From: Tamlana flava
Lineage (GTDB): Bacteria > Bacteroidota > Bacteroidia > Flavobacteriales > Flavobacteriaceae
Assembly: GCF_041287255.1 (NCBI RefSeq)
Contig: NZ_JBGGTX010000001.1
Span: 62,001-126,000, forward strand
Length of the DNA: 64,000 nucleotides
Reading direction: 5' to 3'
Shown here: one piece after another, positions 26,700-35,965 of the stretch
How positions within the stretch are numbered: the first letter of the stretch is position 1
How the letters are laid out: every line of letters begins with the position of its first letter
The notes under the pieces: model-generated
Database searches by the model: none
Told to the model about the DNA's origin: nothing
What the model saw: only the letters and a program-made list of their open reading frames with translations
Translations under genes and position numbers: made by a program

Positions 26700-26896
26700 A
26701 CCAAAATAACCCTTTAATTAAATAGCCAATGAGCCTACAATAACATGATTTAACCTAATTTTTTTGTTCATTACGGGAAACCCACAGCGGAAATTTTAAA
26801 AACAACTCATTTTAACATTTTTTTAACATTTACAACGCCTCTCAGCTGTAGTGTTTATTTACATTTGAGTAATTAATTAATTAAATCCCTTACATT
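26700..26896. other. tsaE downstream spacer
   Basis: About 200 AT-rich bases. It holds AAACCCACAGC at 26778-26788, repeated at 30018-30028 in front of alanine dehydrogenase, and a perfect -7 element near its end. I see no further gene here. Confidence 0.4.
26860..26867 (+). promoter_or_regulatory. Probable promoter -7 element of the small membrane-peptide gene
   Basis: TACATTTG matches TAnnTTTG exactly, 29 bases before the ATG at 26897. Confidence 0.55.
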
Positions 26897-27034
26897 ATGA
26901 GAACAAAAAAGTATTTAATTGCAATCGCAATTTTCGGTGGTATGTTATTTTTAGCTCAAGCTGCTAATCAGTATAACGCAGATGCACAACAAACAGCAAA
27001 AGTATCAAAAACAGCCAGACCAATCGCCGCTTAA
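26897..27034 (+). CDS. Small exported or membrane peptide (45 residues)
   Basis: This 45-residue frame is too short for most gene finders. It begins MRTKKYLIAIAIFGGMLFLA, a good signal peptide or membrane anchor: basic start, hydrophobic core, then AQAAN as a possible signal peptidase I site. The remaining roughly 22 residues are polar (QYNADAQQTAKVSKTARPIAA has a K/A/Q-rich makeup; quoted length is shortened by position 24-45). It has a perfect -7 element at a suitable distance. Its last 53 bases overlap the next gene in the +1 frame. I do not know a function; in flavobacteria such tiny leader-like genes ahead of a membrane protein may be co-translated with it. Confidence 0.6.
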   Translation: MRTKKYLIAIAIFGGMLFLAQAANQYNADAQQTAKVSKTARPIAA

Positions 27035-27533
27035 AAGCGGAAATCAGGGGAAACAGCTTTTTACAGGAAGCTTAATTGCTGTATTTATTGCTATAACTCC
27101 TTATTTATTTTCCTTATATGAAAGTGTTCCACAACAACGTGTTTGGAGCACTTTTTTATTTACTTACGATAGCCAATGGTGGGAAGATGCCAATTACTTT
27201 GTTTGGGTTATTACGGGTAAACTTATACCCCTATATCTCTTATTTATATGGTTTTTTACTTGTCGCCATTGGTGGTACCACGTTCTTTTGGTTCCTATTG
27301 CCATGTATGTTTTTCAAACAATTGTAGTTTTAAATGCGGATTCTAAATTTATAGATGAGTTTCAACTCATATATTTAATACCAGTTATGGCCATTGTTAT
27401 TCCAACCATATATTTGATAAGAGCCCAAATGTTTAATAAGATTAACACGACCACCAAGAGCATGCAGGAGCTTGAGGATGAGTTCAAATTAAAGCCAAAG
27501 AATTTTTGGGAAAGAATTAAGCAATATTTTTAA
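26982..27533 (+). CDS. Four-helix inner membrane protein of unknown function
   Basis: The 183-residue protein has a polar, Gln/Lys-rich N-terminal tail (about 1-28), four hydrophobic segments (about 30-47, 70-92, 98-118, 128-147) and a cytoplasmic-looking charged tail (NKINTTTKSMQELEDEF). WFFTCRHWWYHVLLVPIAMY in the middle is distinctive and I recall similar flavobacterial proteins without known role. The ATG at 26982 lies inside the preceding small gene (+1 frame); the next Met in frame is far inside the protein, so the overlap seems real. It is convergent with the barrel protein gene, 17 bases away. Confidence 0.75.
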   Translation: MHNKQQKYQKQPDQSPLKSGNQGKQLFTGSLIAVFIAITPYLFSLYESVPQQRVWSTFLFTYDSQWWEDANYFVWVITGKLIPLYLLFIWFFTCRHWWYHVLLVPIAMYVFQTIVVLNADSKFIDEFQLIYLIPVMAIVIPTIYLIRAQMFNKINTTTKSMQELEDEFKLKPKNFWERIKQYF

Positions 27534-27550
27534 TTTTTGATTGAAAACCG

Positions 27551-29965
27551 CTAATCCAATCTAGTGCGTTCTTCCAATTCCGGGTGTCTTTCGCTGTTTT
27601 TCAAGAAAACATTTCCGAATTTATAATTAAAGCCTAAAACAAATAATCTGGTTTCCCTTCTTAAATCTGAATAATTATCTTGATTTAAATACTTAATTGT
27701 GCTTGAATAATTTTGGTTGTTAAAAACATCAGTAACCCCAATATTTAATGCGGCTCTATTATCCCAAAATGTCTTTTTAAAATTAATATTTAGGCTGGAT
27801 GATGAACTTGTTCTCTCAGGGCCATAGCTTGTTGGAGAGGAATAAACAAAGGATACATCCGCAGTTAAGCTTTTATTCTTTAATAAGGATAAATAGTTGT
27901 TTATTTCTGTATAAAAAGACCAGATATCTGTTGTAAAAATGGAGCTGCTATCTGGAGTGAAAAAATTGTTCTCATAATAAAAAATAGAACTAACCGAATA
28001 AATAGTCCACCAATTTAATATTTGCTTGTAGGTAATGAAATCAAGTCCATATGAAATAGATTGATCTAAATTTGTTCTTTTATAAATCAATAAGTTATCA
28101 TCATTATCTTGATAAATGTATTCAAGAATTGGGTTGTTTTCATTACGGTAATAAAATTCAAAAGTATAATTGTTGTCAAACGTATACCCTAATGTAAACG
28201 TGTCATCTATTTGTGGAACTAACTTGGGGTCTCCAACAATATATGAATTATCGGTAAAAAAGTACTTAAATGGATTGAGCAAACTGTAACGAGGCCTATA
28301 AATCCGCCTACTATAATTCAGGTAAAGTTCATTTTTGTCGTTTAGTGTTTTTGAAATACTAAGCGATGGAAAAAGCTTCGCGTAATTTGATTTGTTTGTT
28401 TGACCCGTTGATATTGAATTACCCATTGTTTCTGTATATTCAAACCTAAACCCGGTCTTCAAACTCCAATCATCCCAATCTTGTGAATAGCTTACATAAG
28501 AAGCATAATTTTTTTCATCATATAAAAATTGATCTGAATTATTAAGGTCTTCAACCTTTAACCCGTTGTCAAAATCATATTGAGTTAAAATGTTATCTGA
28601 ATCAATGCTTGAAAACTTTAATCCAGATTCAAACATTCCAGATTCTCCAGTTTGCAATTCATAATCTACCTGCCCAGTATAAAGCTTTATTTCCTGACTT
28701 GTAAATGTTTGAAACTTGTTGGTTCTAGAATTGGTTGTTCCTCCAGGATATAAATATGTTGTGCTTACATCTTGGTAACTTGAATCGTCAAAATCCGTAT
28801 AATGCAAGCTAACCGAAATTTTTTCGCCATCATCCTTAAATTTATGCACATAATTTAGGTCTATTGATGTATTAATCGTTTCGTTTACCTTTTTGTTTAA
28901 CGTGCTTTGAGTGGAATCCAATAACTGATTAGAGTTGTATATTTCGGCAACAGCATCTGAAGTGGTTTTTGAATTGTTTCGTGGAGCCAAAATTGTTAAA
29001 GCAGAAATGTTAAGCATATTATTGGCATTTATTTCATAATCAATATTGGCATTTATATTTTGGTTTGCAGATTTCTCAACTTTTTCAAAATCACTTTCCC
29101 ATATACTCATGGTGTTGCCGTTTTCAATAAAATTTGTTTTTTGAAGAATTTGACTGAAATCTTTTTTGGGACTTATACTATAGTTTAAATATGTATTTAG
29201 TTTATTGGTCTTGAAGAAATGGCTGTTCCCAAAACTATATTTCGGAAATTCATGGCCCTGCTTATAATTTCCAAAAGCGCTCCCATGGTAACCGGAAATA
29301 ATGTTTTTACTTGTTACAATGTTTAATACGGCATCGCCTTCAGCCTCATATTTTGCAGGTGGGTTTGTAATAACTTCAATGGATTTTATACCACTAGCAT
29401 TAGTTCCCTCAAGTAATTGAATGACCTCTTTAGAAGATAAATGCACTTTTTTATCATTGATGTAAACCGTAGGTGTTGATTTTTTTATTTTAATCTTGTC
29501 GTCTACAATTAAAACACCTGGTGTATACTTTAAAACTTCAAGTACATTATCGTTTGATATCGTAGAATTTTCGACATTAAATACCAACCTGTCTACCATT
29601 CTTTTAACAGTCGGTTTTTTGGTAATAATCGTAACCCGATCAAGCTCCTGCAAGCTTTCCTCTAAAACCATAGTCCCTAAATCAACATCGCTCTCAAGAT
29701 TAATATCTTTCAAAAACTCCTTATAACCCAAAAAACTAACTTTAAGTTTATAATTTCCAGAGGACACGCCATCAATTAAAAACTTTCCAGAATCATCGGT
29801 AATATCTCCAAATTCAGGATTCTCGTTAGTAACAATCAATACCACATTGGCATAAGCAATAGGCTGGTTATTGGTGTCTTTTACGTAGCCCGAAATTTTG
29901 AATTCTTGAGAGAAACTTACAAAGGGAATCAATAAACCACAAAGCAATAGCAGGTATCTGGTCAT
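27551..29965 (-). CDS. Outer membrane beta-barrel receptor-like protein
   Basis: This 804-residue protein has a signal peptide (about 1-19), a carboxypeptidase-regulatory-like beta sandwich (about 21-95; FKISGYVKDTNNQPIAYANV), a TonB plug-like region (about 110-225, with VTNPPAKYEAEGDAVLNIVT shortened here) and a long barrel region typical of the OMP_b-brl_3 family. It ends in a non-aromatic polar tail, not the terminal Phe of many barrels. No SusD-like partner is adjacent, so it is not a classical polysaccharide locus pair. The substrate is unknown. Confidence 0.85.
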   Translation of the reverse strand: MTRYLLLLCGLLIPFVSFSQEFKISGYVKDTNNQPIAYANVVLIVTNENPEFGDITDDSGKFLIDGVSSGNYKLKVSFLGYKEFLKDINLESDVDLGTMVLEESLQELDRVTIITKKPTVKRMVDRLVFNVENSTISNDNVLEVLKYTPGVLIVDDKIKIKKSTPTVYINDKKVHLSSKEVIQLLEGTNASGIKSIEVITNPPAKYEAEGDAVLNIVTSKNIISGYHGSAFGNYKQGHEFPKYSFGNSHFFKTNKLNTYLNYSISPKKDFSQILQKTNFIENGNTMSIWESDFEKVEKSANQNINANIDYEINANNMLNISALTILAPRNNSKTTSDAVAEIYNSNQLLDSTQSTLNKKVNETINTSIDLNYVHKFKDDGEKISVSLHYTDFDDSSYQDVSTTYLYPGGTTNSRTNKFQTFTSQEIKLYTGQVDYELQTGESGMFESGLKFSSIDSDNILTQYDFDNGLKVEDLNNSDQFLYDEKNYASYVSYSQDWDDWSLKTGFRFEYTETMGNSISTGQTNKSNYAKLFPSLSISKTLNDKNELYLNYSRRIYRPRYSLLNPFKYFFTDNSYIVGDPKLVPQIDDTFTLGYTFDNNYTFEFYYRNENNPILEYIYQDNDDNLLIYKRTNLDQSISYGLDFITYKQILNWWTIYSVSSIFYYENNFFTPDSSSIFTTDIWSFYTEINNYLSLLKNKSLTADVSFVYSSPTSYGPERTSSSSSLNINFKKTFWDNRAALNIGVTDVFNNQNYSSTIKYLNQDNYSDLRRETRLFVLGFNYKFGNVFLKNSERHPELEERTRLD

Positions 29966-30153
29966 AAAGCAACTTATAACACAAATTTATAATTTTTTAA
30001 TCAAATGAATGTGTGGCAAACCCACAGCTAAATTGTGCCTTTTTCCTACCATTATTAATTCTCGATTATTGGCTTATAAAAACATAAATTATTTTTCAGT
30101 TTCTGTTACCTTTAGAAAATAATTTGTAATTTGATTTTTCTTAAAAACTGAAC

Positions 30154-31353
30154 ATGGCTAAATCTATTTCACCTTTCACAAAACAACAACTTTTGCCACA
30201 AGAAGAAACGTTAGAAGTATTTAAAAAGAAAGGCGAATTATTCATTGGCATACCAAAAGAAACAGCTTTTCAAGAAAAGCGAGTGTGTTTAACACCAGAT
30301 GCCGTATATGCGCTTGTTAGTAATGGGCATAGAGTTTTAATGGAGTCTGGAGCTGGTGAAGGTGCCAATTTTAGCGATAGAGATTATAGTGAAGCTGGAG
30401 CTGAAATAACGAAGGATACAGCAAAAGTCTTTTCATGTCCCATGATTTTGAAAGTTGAACCTCCTAGCCTTGAACAGGTTAAACTCATCAATCCTCAAAC
30501 CATCCTGATTTCTGCTTTACAATTAAAAACACAATCAAAAAAATACTTTGAAACGCTTGCATCAAAACGCATTACTGCACTTGCATTTGAGTTCATAAGA
30601 GATGCAGATGGCAACTATCCTGCGGTAAAGTCGTTGAGCGAAATAGCCGGTACAGCATCTATTTTAATTGCCTCTGAATTATTATCGAACACGGAAAGTG
30701 GCAACGGACTTATGTTTGGAAATATTAGTGGCGTTCCTCCCGTAGAGGTGGTAATTTTGGGAGCCGGTACGGTTGGCGAGTTTGCTGCCAGAGGAGCCAT
30801 AGGTCTAGGTGCCGGAGTTAAGGTTTTTGATAATTCAATCACCAAACTTAGACGTTTGCAATCACACCTTGGACGACCTATTTTCACATCCACTCTACAG
30901 CCCAAAAATTTAAAAAAAGCCTTAAGGCGTTGCGATGTCGTGATTGGAGCCGTGCGTGGTGTGAACAGATCGCCGATAGTTGTTACAGAAAGCCTCGTAC
31001 AAACCATGAAAAAGGGTGCCATCATAATAGATGTAAGTATAGACATGGGTGGTTGTTTCGAGACTAGTGAGGTAACAACACATAACCAACCTACATTCAT
31101 AAAGCATGATGTAGTGCATTACTGCGTTCCAAATATTCCTGCCAGATACCCCCGAACTTCATCGGTTTCCATCAGTAACATATTCACGCCTTACTTGCTA
31201 AAAATTGCCGAAGATGGCGGATTGGAAAATTCCATTAGATTTGATAGAGGTTTAAAAAATGGGTTGTACTTTTACCACGGCATTTTAACAAACAAATCTG
31301 TGGCCGAATGGTTTAATTTGGATTATAATGATGTTAATCTGCTCATTTTTTAA
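30154..31353 (+). CDS. ald: Alanine dehydrogenase
   Basis: This 399-residue NAD-dependent enzyme interconverts L-alanine and pyruvate plus ammonia. The N-terminal catalytic region shows GIPKETAFQEKRVCLTPDAV (about 40-59) and a lysine in LKVEPPS; the nucleotide-binding Rossmann loop is ILGAGTVGEFAARGAIGLGA (about 205-224). The N-terminus has an extra roughly 35 residues before the canonical start, as in other Bacteroidota homologues. The next gene is a small membrane-anchored protein 39 bases away. Confidence 0.93.
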   Translation: MAKSISPFTKQQLLPQEETLEVFKKKGELFIGIPKETAFQEKRVCLTPDAVYALVSNGHRVLMESGAGEGANFSDRDYSEAGAEITKDTAKVFSCPMILKVEPPSLEQVKLINPQTILISALQLKTQSKKYFETLASKRITALAFEFIRDADGNYPAVKSLSEIAGTASILIASELLSNTESGNGLMFGNISGVPPVEVVILGAGTVGEFAARGAIGLGAGVKVFDNSITKLRRLQSHLGRPIFTSTLQPKNLKKALRRCDVVIGAVRGVNRSPIVVTESLVQTMKKGAIIIDVSIDMGGCFETSEVTTHNQPTFIKHDVVHYCVPNIPARYPRTSSVSISNIFTPYLLKIAEDGGLENSIRFDRGLKNGLYFYHGILTNKSVAEWFNLDYNDVNLLIF

Positions 31354-31392
31354 CCCAAAGTCTTTGTTTATTCTCCTTTACCATATTTTAAT

Positions 31393-31776
31393 ATGAAACT
31401 AATACAGCGCATTGGCTACTATTTAGGTGGCTTTGCTATTGGCGTGATTATATTGGCCTTTTTCCTCGCCGGAAAAAAAACATCCTGCAGCTATGGGCTT
31501 GATGCACGGGTCTTAAAGAACATAAATTCCAAGAAATTAATTTACAGTCAGTCTGTTCAAAAATCTTTAGATGATAAAGTTGTAGATTCCATTGAAATCG
31601 ATTATATATTAAAAAAGGGAGATATTAATTTTTCAGAAAGTGACCCAAGAAAAACACCTTGTGCAATTTATTCAGTTGAAGGGAACATAAAAAATAAGGA
31701 GCTTTTTCTAACAGTCGAAAATTGTGATAGCACAGCTACGATTATTAATTTGACAGCAAAACAAAATGATTATTAA
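31393..31776 (+). CDS. Small membrane-anchored protein (possibly DUF4258)
   Basis: The 127-residue protein has one N-terminal membrane segment (about 9-27, LGGFAIGVIILAFFLAG) and a soluble domain of about 95 residues with conserved cysteines in TSCSYGLDARVLKNI, KTPCAIYSVEGN and TVENCDSTATI. I recall this family directly after alanine dehydrogenase in flavobacteria, often labelled DUF4258; the label is from memory. It overlaps the sugar transferase start by 11 bases, so translation of the two may be linked. Confidence 0.65.
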   Translation: MKLIQRIGYYLGGFAIGVIILAFFLAGKKTSCSYGLDARVLKNINSKKLIYSQSVQKSLDDKVVDSIEIDYILKKGDINFSESDPRKTPCAIYSVEGNIKNKELFLTVENCDSTATIINLTAKQNDY

Positions 31777-32362
31777 ACGAATCTTTGATGTTGTTTTGTC
31801 CTTAATAGGATTGATTCTCTTATTCCCTATCTTACTCTTGTTGGCCATTCTTATAAAACTGGACTCAAAGGGGCCTGTTCTTTTCATTCAAGGGCGTGTA
31901 GGCAAAAACAACAAGGACTTTAACATTTATAAATTTAGGACCATGCGCGTTCAGTCTGAAAAAAAAGGACTGCTAACACTGGGAAATAATGACTCACGAA
32001 TCACAAAAATCGGCTATTTTTTGCGCCGTTATAAAATTGATGAATTTCCACAGTTGATCAATATTTTAAAGGGAGATATGAGTTTTGTCGGACCACGTCC
32101 GGAATTACGATATTATGTGAATTTTTATGGCGAAGACGATATGAAAATTTTTCTGGTGAAGCCTGGTATTACCGGGTTGGCTTCATTGAAATATAGAAAT
32201 GAGGTTGAGCTTTTGAAGTCCGCGGAAAACTCTGAAGAGTTTTTTATAAAAACCGTTATTCCTAACAAACTAAAATTAAACAAAGAATACATAAAAAAAA
32301 GAAACTTCTTTTTTGATTTGAAGCTTATAGGCCTAACCGTTTTAAAAGCAATAACTAAATAA
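31766..32362 (+). CDS. PglC/WcaJ-type initiating sugar-phosphate transferase
   Basis: This short (198-residue) monotopic phosphoglycosyl transferase moves a sugar phosphate from its UDP form to undecaprenyl phosphate, starting a surface glycan. It has an N-terminal re-entrant membrane helix (about 7-30), KFRTM (about 56-60), the catalytic DE pair Asp92-Glu93 in KIDEFPQLINI, and SFVGPRPELRYYV. Length and motifs match PglC rather than the long WbaP form. It lies at the 5' end of the glycan gene group and overlaps the preceding gene. Confidence 0.92.
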   Translation: MIIKRIFDVVLSLIGLILLFPILLLLAILIKLDSKGPVLFIQGRVGKNNKDFNIYKFRTMRVQSEKKGLLTLGNNDSRITKIGYFLRRYKIDEFPQLINILKGDMSFVGPRPELRYYVNFYGEDDMKIFLVKPGITGLASLKYRNEVELLKSAENSEEFFIKTVIPNKLKLNKEYIKKRNFFFDLKLIGLTVLKAITK

Positions 32363-32453
32363 TTCACATGCCTTTGGCTTAAAATATTATTATTCATACT
32401 TTGCAATTGTATTTCACCCCATAACAAGTACATGTTAGCGAAGTTAATCCCAA

Positions 32454-33524
32454 ATGAATAAATTTTCAGCCAATCATATAGACCAACTATTAATTGATAG
32501 CGGACTATTTTCAACAAAACAAAAACCTACTGAATACAGTTCCAATTTCAACTTCACAGAAGAAACTATTCTCATAACTGGAGCTGCAGGTTCAATCGGT
32601 AGTGGGTTGTGCAAGCAATTCTTAACCTGTCAATTTAAAAAACTTATTTTGGTTGATATGGCCGAATCTCCGCTTTATGACCTCATTAAAGAACTGGAAT
32701 TTGAAAATATTGACAGAATAGAGTTTCTTTTACTAAATATTATAGAAGAAGAATCATTACGACATGTCTTTTCAAGATATAAACCTTCGCTTATTTTTCA
32801 TGCGGCAGCATACAAACATGTGCCCTTAATGGAAGAAAACCCATACGAAGCCGTAAAAAATAATTTATTTACTACTAAGTTATTAGCCGATTTGTCGATA
32901 GAACACAGCGTAAAAAAATTTATTTTTATTTCAACGGACAAAGCGGTAAATCCGGTGAGTGTTATGGGAACTACAAAGCTAATAGGTGAAAAATACTTGA
33001 GTAGTCTAAATTCCAAACATGAAACAGCTTTTTTCAATGCACGTTTTGGAAACATTTTAGGCTCAAATGGTTCGGTTATACCTTTGTTTAAAAAGCAAAT
33101 AGAAAATGGCATGCCCATTACATTGACAGACAGAAGGATGTCTAGGTATTTTATTTGCAAGCGCAAGGCCTGTAATCTCATTTTAAAAATTGCCTTGTTT
33201 AACGAAAAAGCTCATGGCACATTTACATTCAATATGGGTGAACCAATCAGGATGGTTGATATTGTAGAAAGGATAATCCACTTGTTCAACAAGCAAACTC
33301 AAGATGTTGAAATAAGGCAGACAGGATTGCGTCCTGGTGAAAAGCTTGAAGAGGATATTATTTCTGAAAATGAAACTTTAATTCCTACAGAAATTACGGA
33401 TATTCTCGCTGTTAAAGAAAAAATTGACTCAGAATTAAAACCAATAAATTTGTCTGAACTCTACCGAGTAACGCCATATATGTCAAATAACGAAATAAAG
33501 TCTATTTTAAAAGGCTACATATAA
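32454..33524 (+). CDS. Short CapD/PglF-like nucleotide-sugar 4,6-dehydratase
   Basis: The 356-residue extended SDR has the NAD loop ITGAAGSIGSGL (about 42-53), and the STDKAVNPVSVMGTTKLIGE motif (about 161-180) in which Met replaces the usual catalytic Tyr of YxxxK, the signature of inverting or retaining UDP-GlcNAc 4,6-dehydratases. It lacks the N-terminal membrane domain of full-length PglF. It is 91 bases after the sugar transferase and probably supplies its 4-keto sugar. It ends 2 bases from the convergent proline dehydrogenase stop. Confidence 0.85.
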   Translation: MNKFSANHIDQLLIDSGLFSTKQKPTEYSSNFNFTEETILITGAAGSIGSGLCKQFLTCQFKKLILVDMAESPLYDLIKELEFENIDRIEFLLLNIIEEESLRHVFSRYKPSLIFHAAAYKHVPLMEENPYEAVKNNLFTTKLLADLSIEHSVKKFIFISTDKAVNPVSVMGTTKLIGEKYLSSLNSKHETAFFNARFGNILGSNGSVIPLFKKQIENGMPITLTDRRMSRYFICKRKACNLILKIALFNEKAHGTFTFNMGEPIRMVDIVERIIHLFNKQTQDVEIRQTGLRPGEKLEEDIISENETLIPTEITDILAVKEKIDSELKPINLSELYRVTPYMSNNEIKSILKGYI

Positions 33525-33526
33525 AG

Positions 33527-34702
33527 CTATAGCGTTTTTCTGCGCTTTTTTTCCTTGGTTAATAGTGCGAGTTCTCTACCTGTTTGCCCAGCAACTGAGG
33601 TGTTTTCTTCTGCCCTTCTTATTAAATAAGGCATAACATCTTTTACAGGGCCAAAAGGGACATATTTTGCCACGTTGTATCCTTTATTGGACAAATTAAA
33701 ACTAATATGGTCGCTCATGCCGTATAATTGGCCAAACCAAACTCTTGGGTCGTTGTTCAAAAGTCCTTTTTCCTCCATCAAATTCATCAGCAAATAACAA
33801 CTGTCCTCGTTATGGGTTCCTGCAAATAATGACATATCCTCCAAATTATCTGTCATATAGCGCACAGCCTTGTTAAAATTTTCGTCTGTTGCAAATTTAC
33901 TCACGCAAATTGGTGACACATAACCTTTGTCTTCTGCCCTATCATTTTCCTTTTCCATGTAGGCACCTCTTACTAACTTATAACCTAAAAAATATTTACC
34001 TTCCTTAGCTTTTTTATGTTCATCAAGTAAAAAGGCAATTCTATCATGCCTATACATTTGTAGTGTGTTATAAACTATTGGCTTTTCAGTATTATATTTT
34101 TGCATCATTTTGGTCACTAAGCCATCAGCAGCACGTTGCATCCAGCTCTCCTCCGCATCAATCAGTATGGCAATATCATTTTCTTTAGCTTTTTTGCACA
34201 CTTCATTGTACCGACCAACAACCCGATTCCACTCAATATTTTCAGACTCCGTCAAAATATCTCCCCTACTTACTTTTTCATATAAAGAGAAGCGTCCAAA
34301 ACCGCTGGGTTTAAAAACTGCAATAGGAATAGCCTCAATTTCTTTTGCAAAATCAATAATGCCCAATATTTTATCTTTAGCAGCATCGAACTCCTTTTCG
34401 GATTCCTTCCCTTCAACCGAATAATCTAAAACCGAACTCACACCTTTAGAGTACATTTTTTCAATCACATTAAGGCAGTCAGCTTCATTTATCCCTCCAC
34501 AAAAATGGTCAAAAACCGTTGATCTTATTAAGCCTTCAATGGGCAAACGGGCCTTAATGGCAAAATTTGTTGCTGCAGTGCCAATTTTAACAAGGGGTTC
34601 AATAGATATCATTTTAAATAAAAAATAAGCACGCTCTAATTCCGAATCATTTTTCAGCGAAAATGCTATTTCCGTATTGTCAAAAATTAAATCTGTGTTC
34701 AT
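33527..34702 (-). CDS. Proline dehydrogenase
   Basis: This 391-residue single-function FAD enzyme oxidises proline to pyrroline-5-carboxylate. NTLQMYRHDRIAFLLDEH, KLVRGAYMEKENDRA and GTHNEDS are characteristic of the PRODH barrel, and RRAEENTSVAGQTGRELALL closes the active site as in the bifunctional PutA. It sits between glycan genes but faces the other way, and is divergent from aroB, so it is probably just a core gene embedded in the locus. Confidence 0.94.
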   Translation of the reverse strand: MNTDLIFDNTEIAFSLKNDSELERAYFLFKMISIEPLVKIGTAATNFAIKARLPIEGLIRSTVFDHFCGGINEADCLNVIEKMYSKGVSSVLDYSVEGKESEKEFDAAKDKILGIIDFAKEIEAIPIAVFKPSGFGRFSLYEKVSRGDILTESENIEWNRVVGRYNEVCKKAKENDIAILIDAEESWMQRAADGLVTKMMQKYNTEKPIVYNTLQMYRHDRIAFLLDEHKKAKEGKYFLGYKLVRGAYMEKENDRAEDKGYVSPICVSKFATDENFNKAVRYMTDNLEDMSLFAGTHNEDSCYLLMNLMEEKGLLNNDPRVWFGQLYGMSDHISFNLSNKGYNVAKYVPFGPVKDVMPYLIRRAEENTSVAGQTGRELALLTKEKKRRKTL

Positions 34703-34794
34703 TAAAAATTTTAAATAATATTAGTTGTAACGAAGTTATCATTTTTTATAAAATCTCCTTAATTTCGCAGCGTAAAAAAATACCAAAATATTTT

Positions 34795-35862
34795 ATGGAT
34801 TCTATTACCGCTAATGACAGTATCATTCATTTTAATGATGTAAGCTATACTTCATTAAATCAACATCTTAAACAACGAAATTTTTCGAAAATTTTTATTC
34901 TTGTTGATGAAAATACGCATCAATTTTGTTTACCAAAGTTTTTGAACAATCTTGAAACGAATGCTGTAGTGGAAATCATTGAAATAGAATCTGGTGAAAT
35001 CAACAAAACTATTGATACATGTGTTGGCGTTTGGAATACCCTTTCCGAACTGAATGCTGATAGAAAAAGCTTACTTATTAATATTGGTGGTGGTGTAATT
35101 ACTGATTTAGGAGGTTTTGTTGCTTGCACATTTAAACGCGGTATAGCCTACGTAAATGTGCCTACTACTCTATTATCCATGGTTGATGCTTCTGTTGGTG
35201 GGAAAACGGGTGTTGATTTGGGGTATTTAAAAAATCAGATTGGTGTAATCAGTAATCCAGACTTAGTGTTGATTGACACTGAATTTTTAAACACATTACC
35301 CAAAAACCAAATGCGTTCTGGTTTAGCGGAAATGTTAAAACACGGACTTATAACAGGTGAAGACTACTGGAACAATTTTTTAGACTTATCAAAACTGTCC
35401 CTAAATGATTTAGATGAATTAATTCATGAATCTGTAATCATTAAAAAGAATGTGGTTGAAGAAGACCAATTTGAAACAGGTTTGCGTAAAACGCTCAATT
35501 TTGGGCATACTTTAGGGCATGCTGTCGAGTCGTATTTTTTGAGCCATAATGACAAACCAACTTTGTTGCATGGTGAGGCCATAATAGTAGGCATGATTTT
35601 AGAATGTTACATTTCCTCTAAAATGTTAGGCTTCCCAAAGGAAACCGTTTCTGAAATAAAAGATTTATTTATCGCTTATTACGGTAAAGTAGAAATAAAT
35701 AAAGATGATTACACCCCTATCATAGATTTACTTAAGTACGATAAGAAAAATGATTACGGCAACATAAACTTCGTGCTTTTAAAGGATATTGGGGAGCCAA
35801 AACTAGATTGCATAGTTGACGAAAAGCTAATAGTTGATGCTTTCGAATTTTATTCAAAATAA
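34795..35862 (+). CDS. aroB: 3-dehydroquinate synthase
   Basis: AroB cyclises DAHP to 3-dehydroquinate in the shikimate pathway. I take the ATG at 34795 (MDSITANDSIIHF), which leaves 355 residues; earlier codons overlap the proline dehydrogenase 5' end and do not look like the family. NIGGGVITDLGGFVACTFKR, VPTTLLSMVDASVGGKTGVD and the zinc ligands in LNFGHTLGHAVES and LLHGEAIIVGM are all present. Confidence 0.96.
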   Translation: MDSITANDSIIHFNDVSYTSLNQHLKQRNFSKIFILVDENTHQFCLPKFLNNLETNAVVEIIEIESGEINKTIDTCVGVWNTLSELNADRKSLLINIGGGVITDLGGFVACTFKRGIAYVNVPTTLLSMVDASVGGKTGVDLGYLKNQIGVISNPDLVLIDTEFLNTLPKNQMRSGLAEMLKHGLITGEDYWNNFLDLSKLSLNDLDELIHESVIIKKNVVEEDQFETGLRKTLNFGHTLGHAVESYFLSHNDKPTLLHGEAIIVGMILECYISSKMLGFPKETVSEIKDLFIAYYGKVEINKDDYTPIIDLLKYDKKNDYGNINFVLLKDIGEPKLDCIVDEKLIVDAFEFYSK

Positions 35863-35965
35863 TTTATTTCAGCTTTAAAAGCAAAATGCCAAAGGTATCA
35901 TGGCTAATTCAATAACAAAAACCAGCCATTTTGATGCTTATTTTTGTGATAAACAAGCAACTTAA

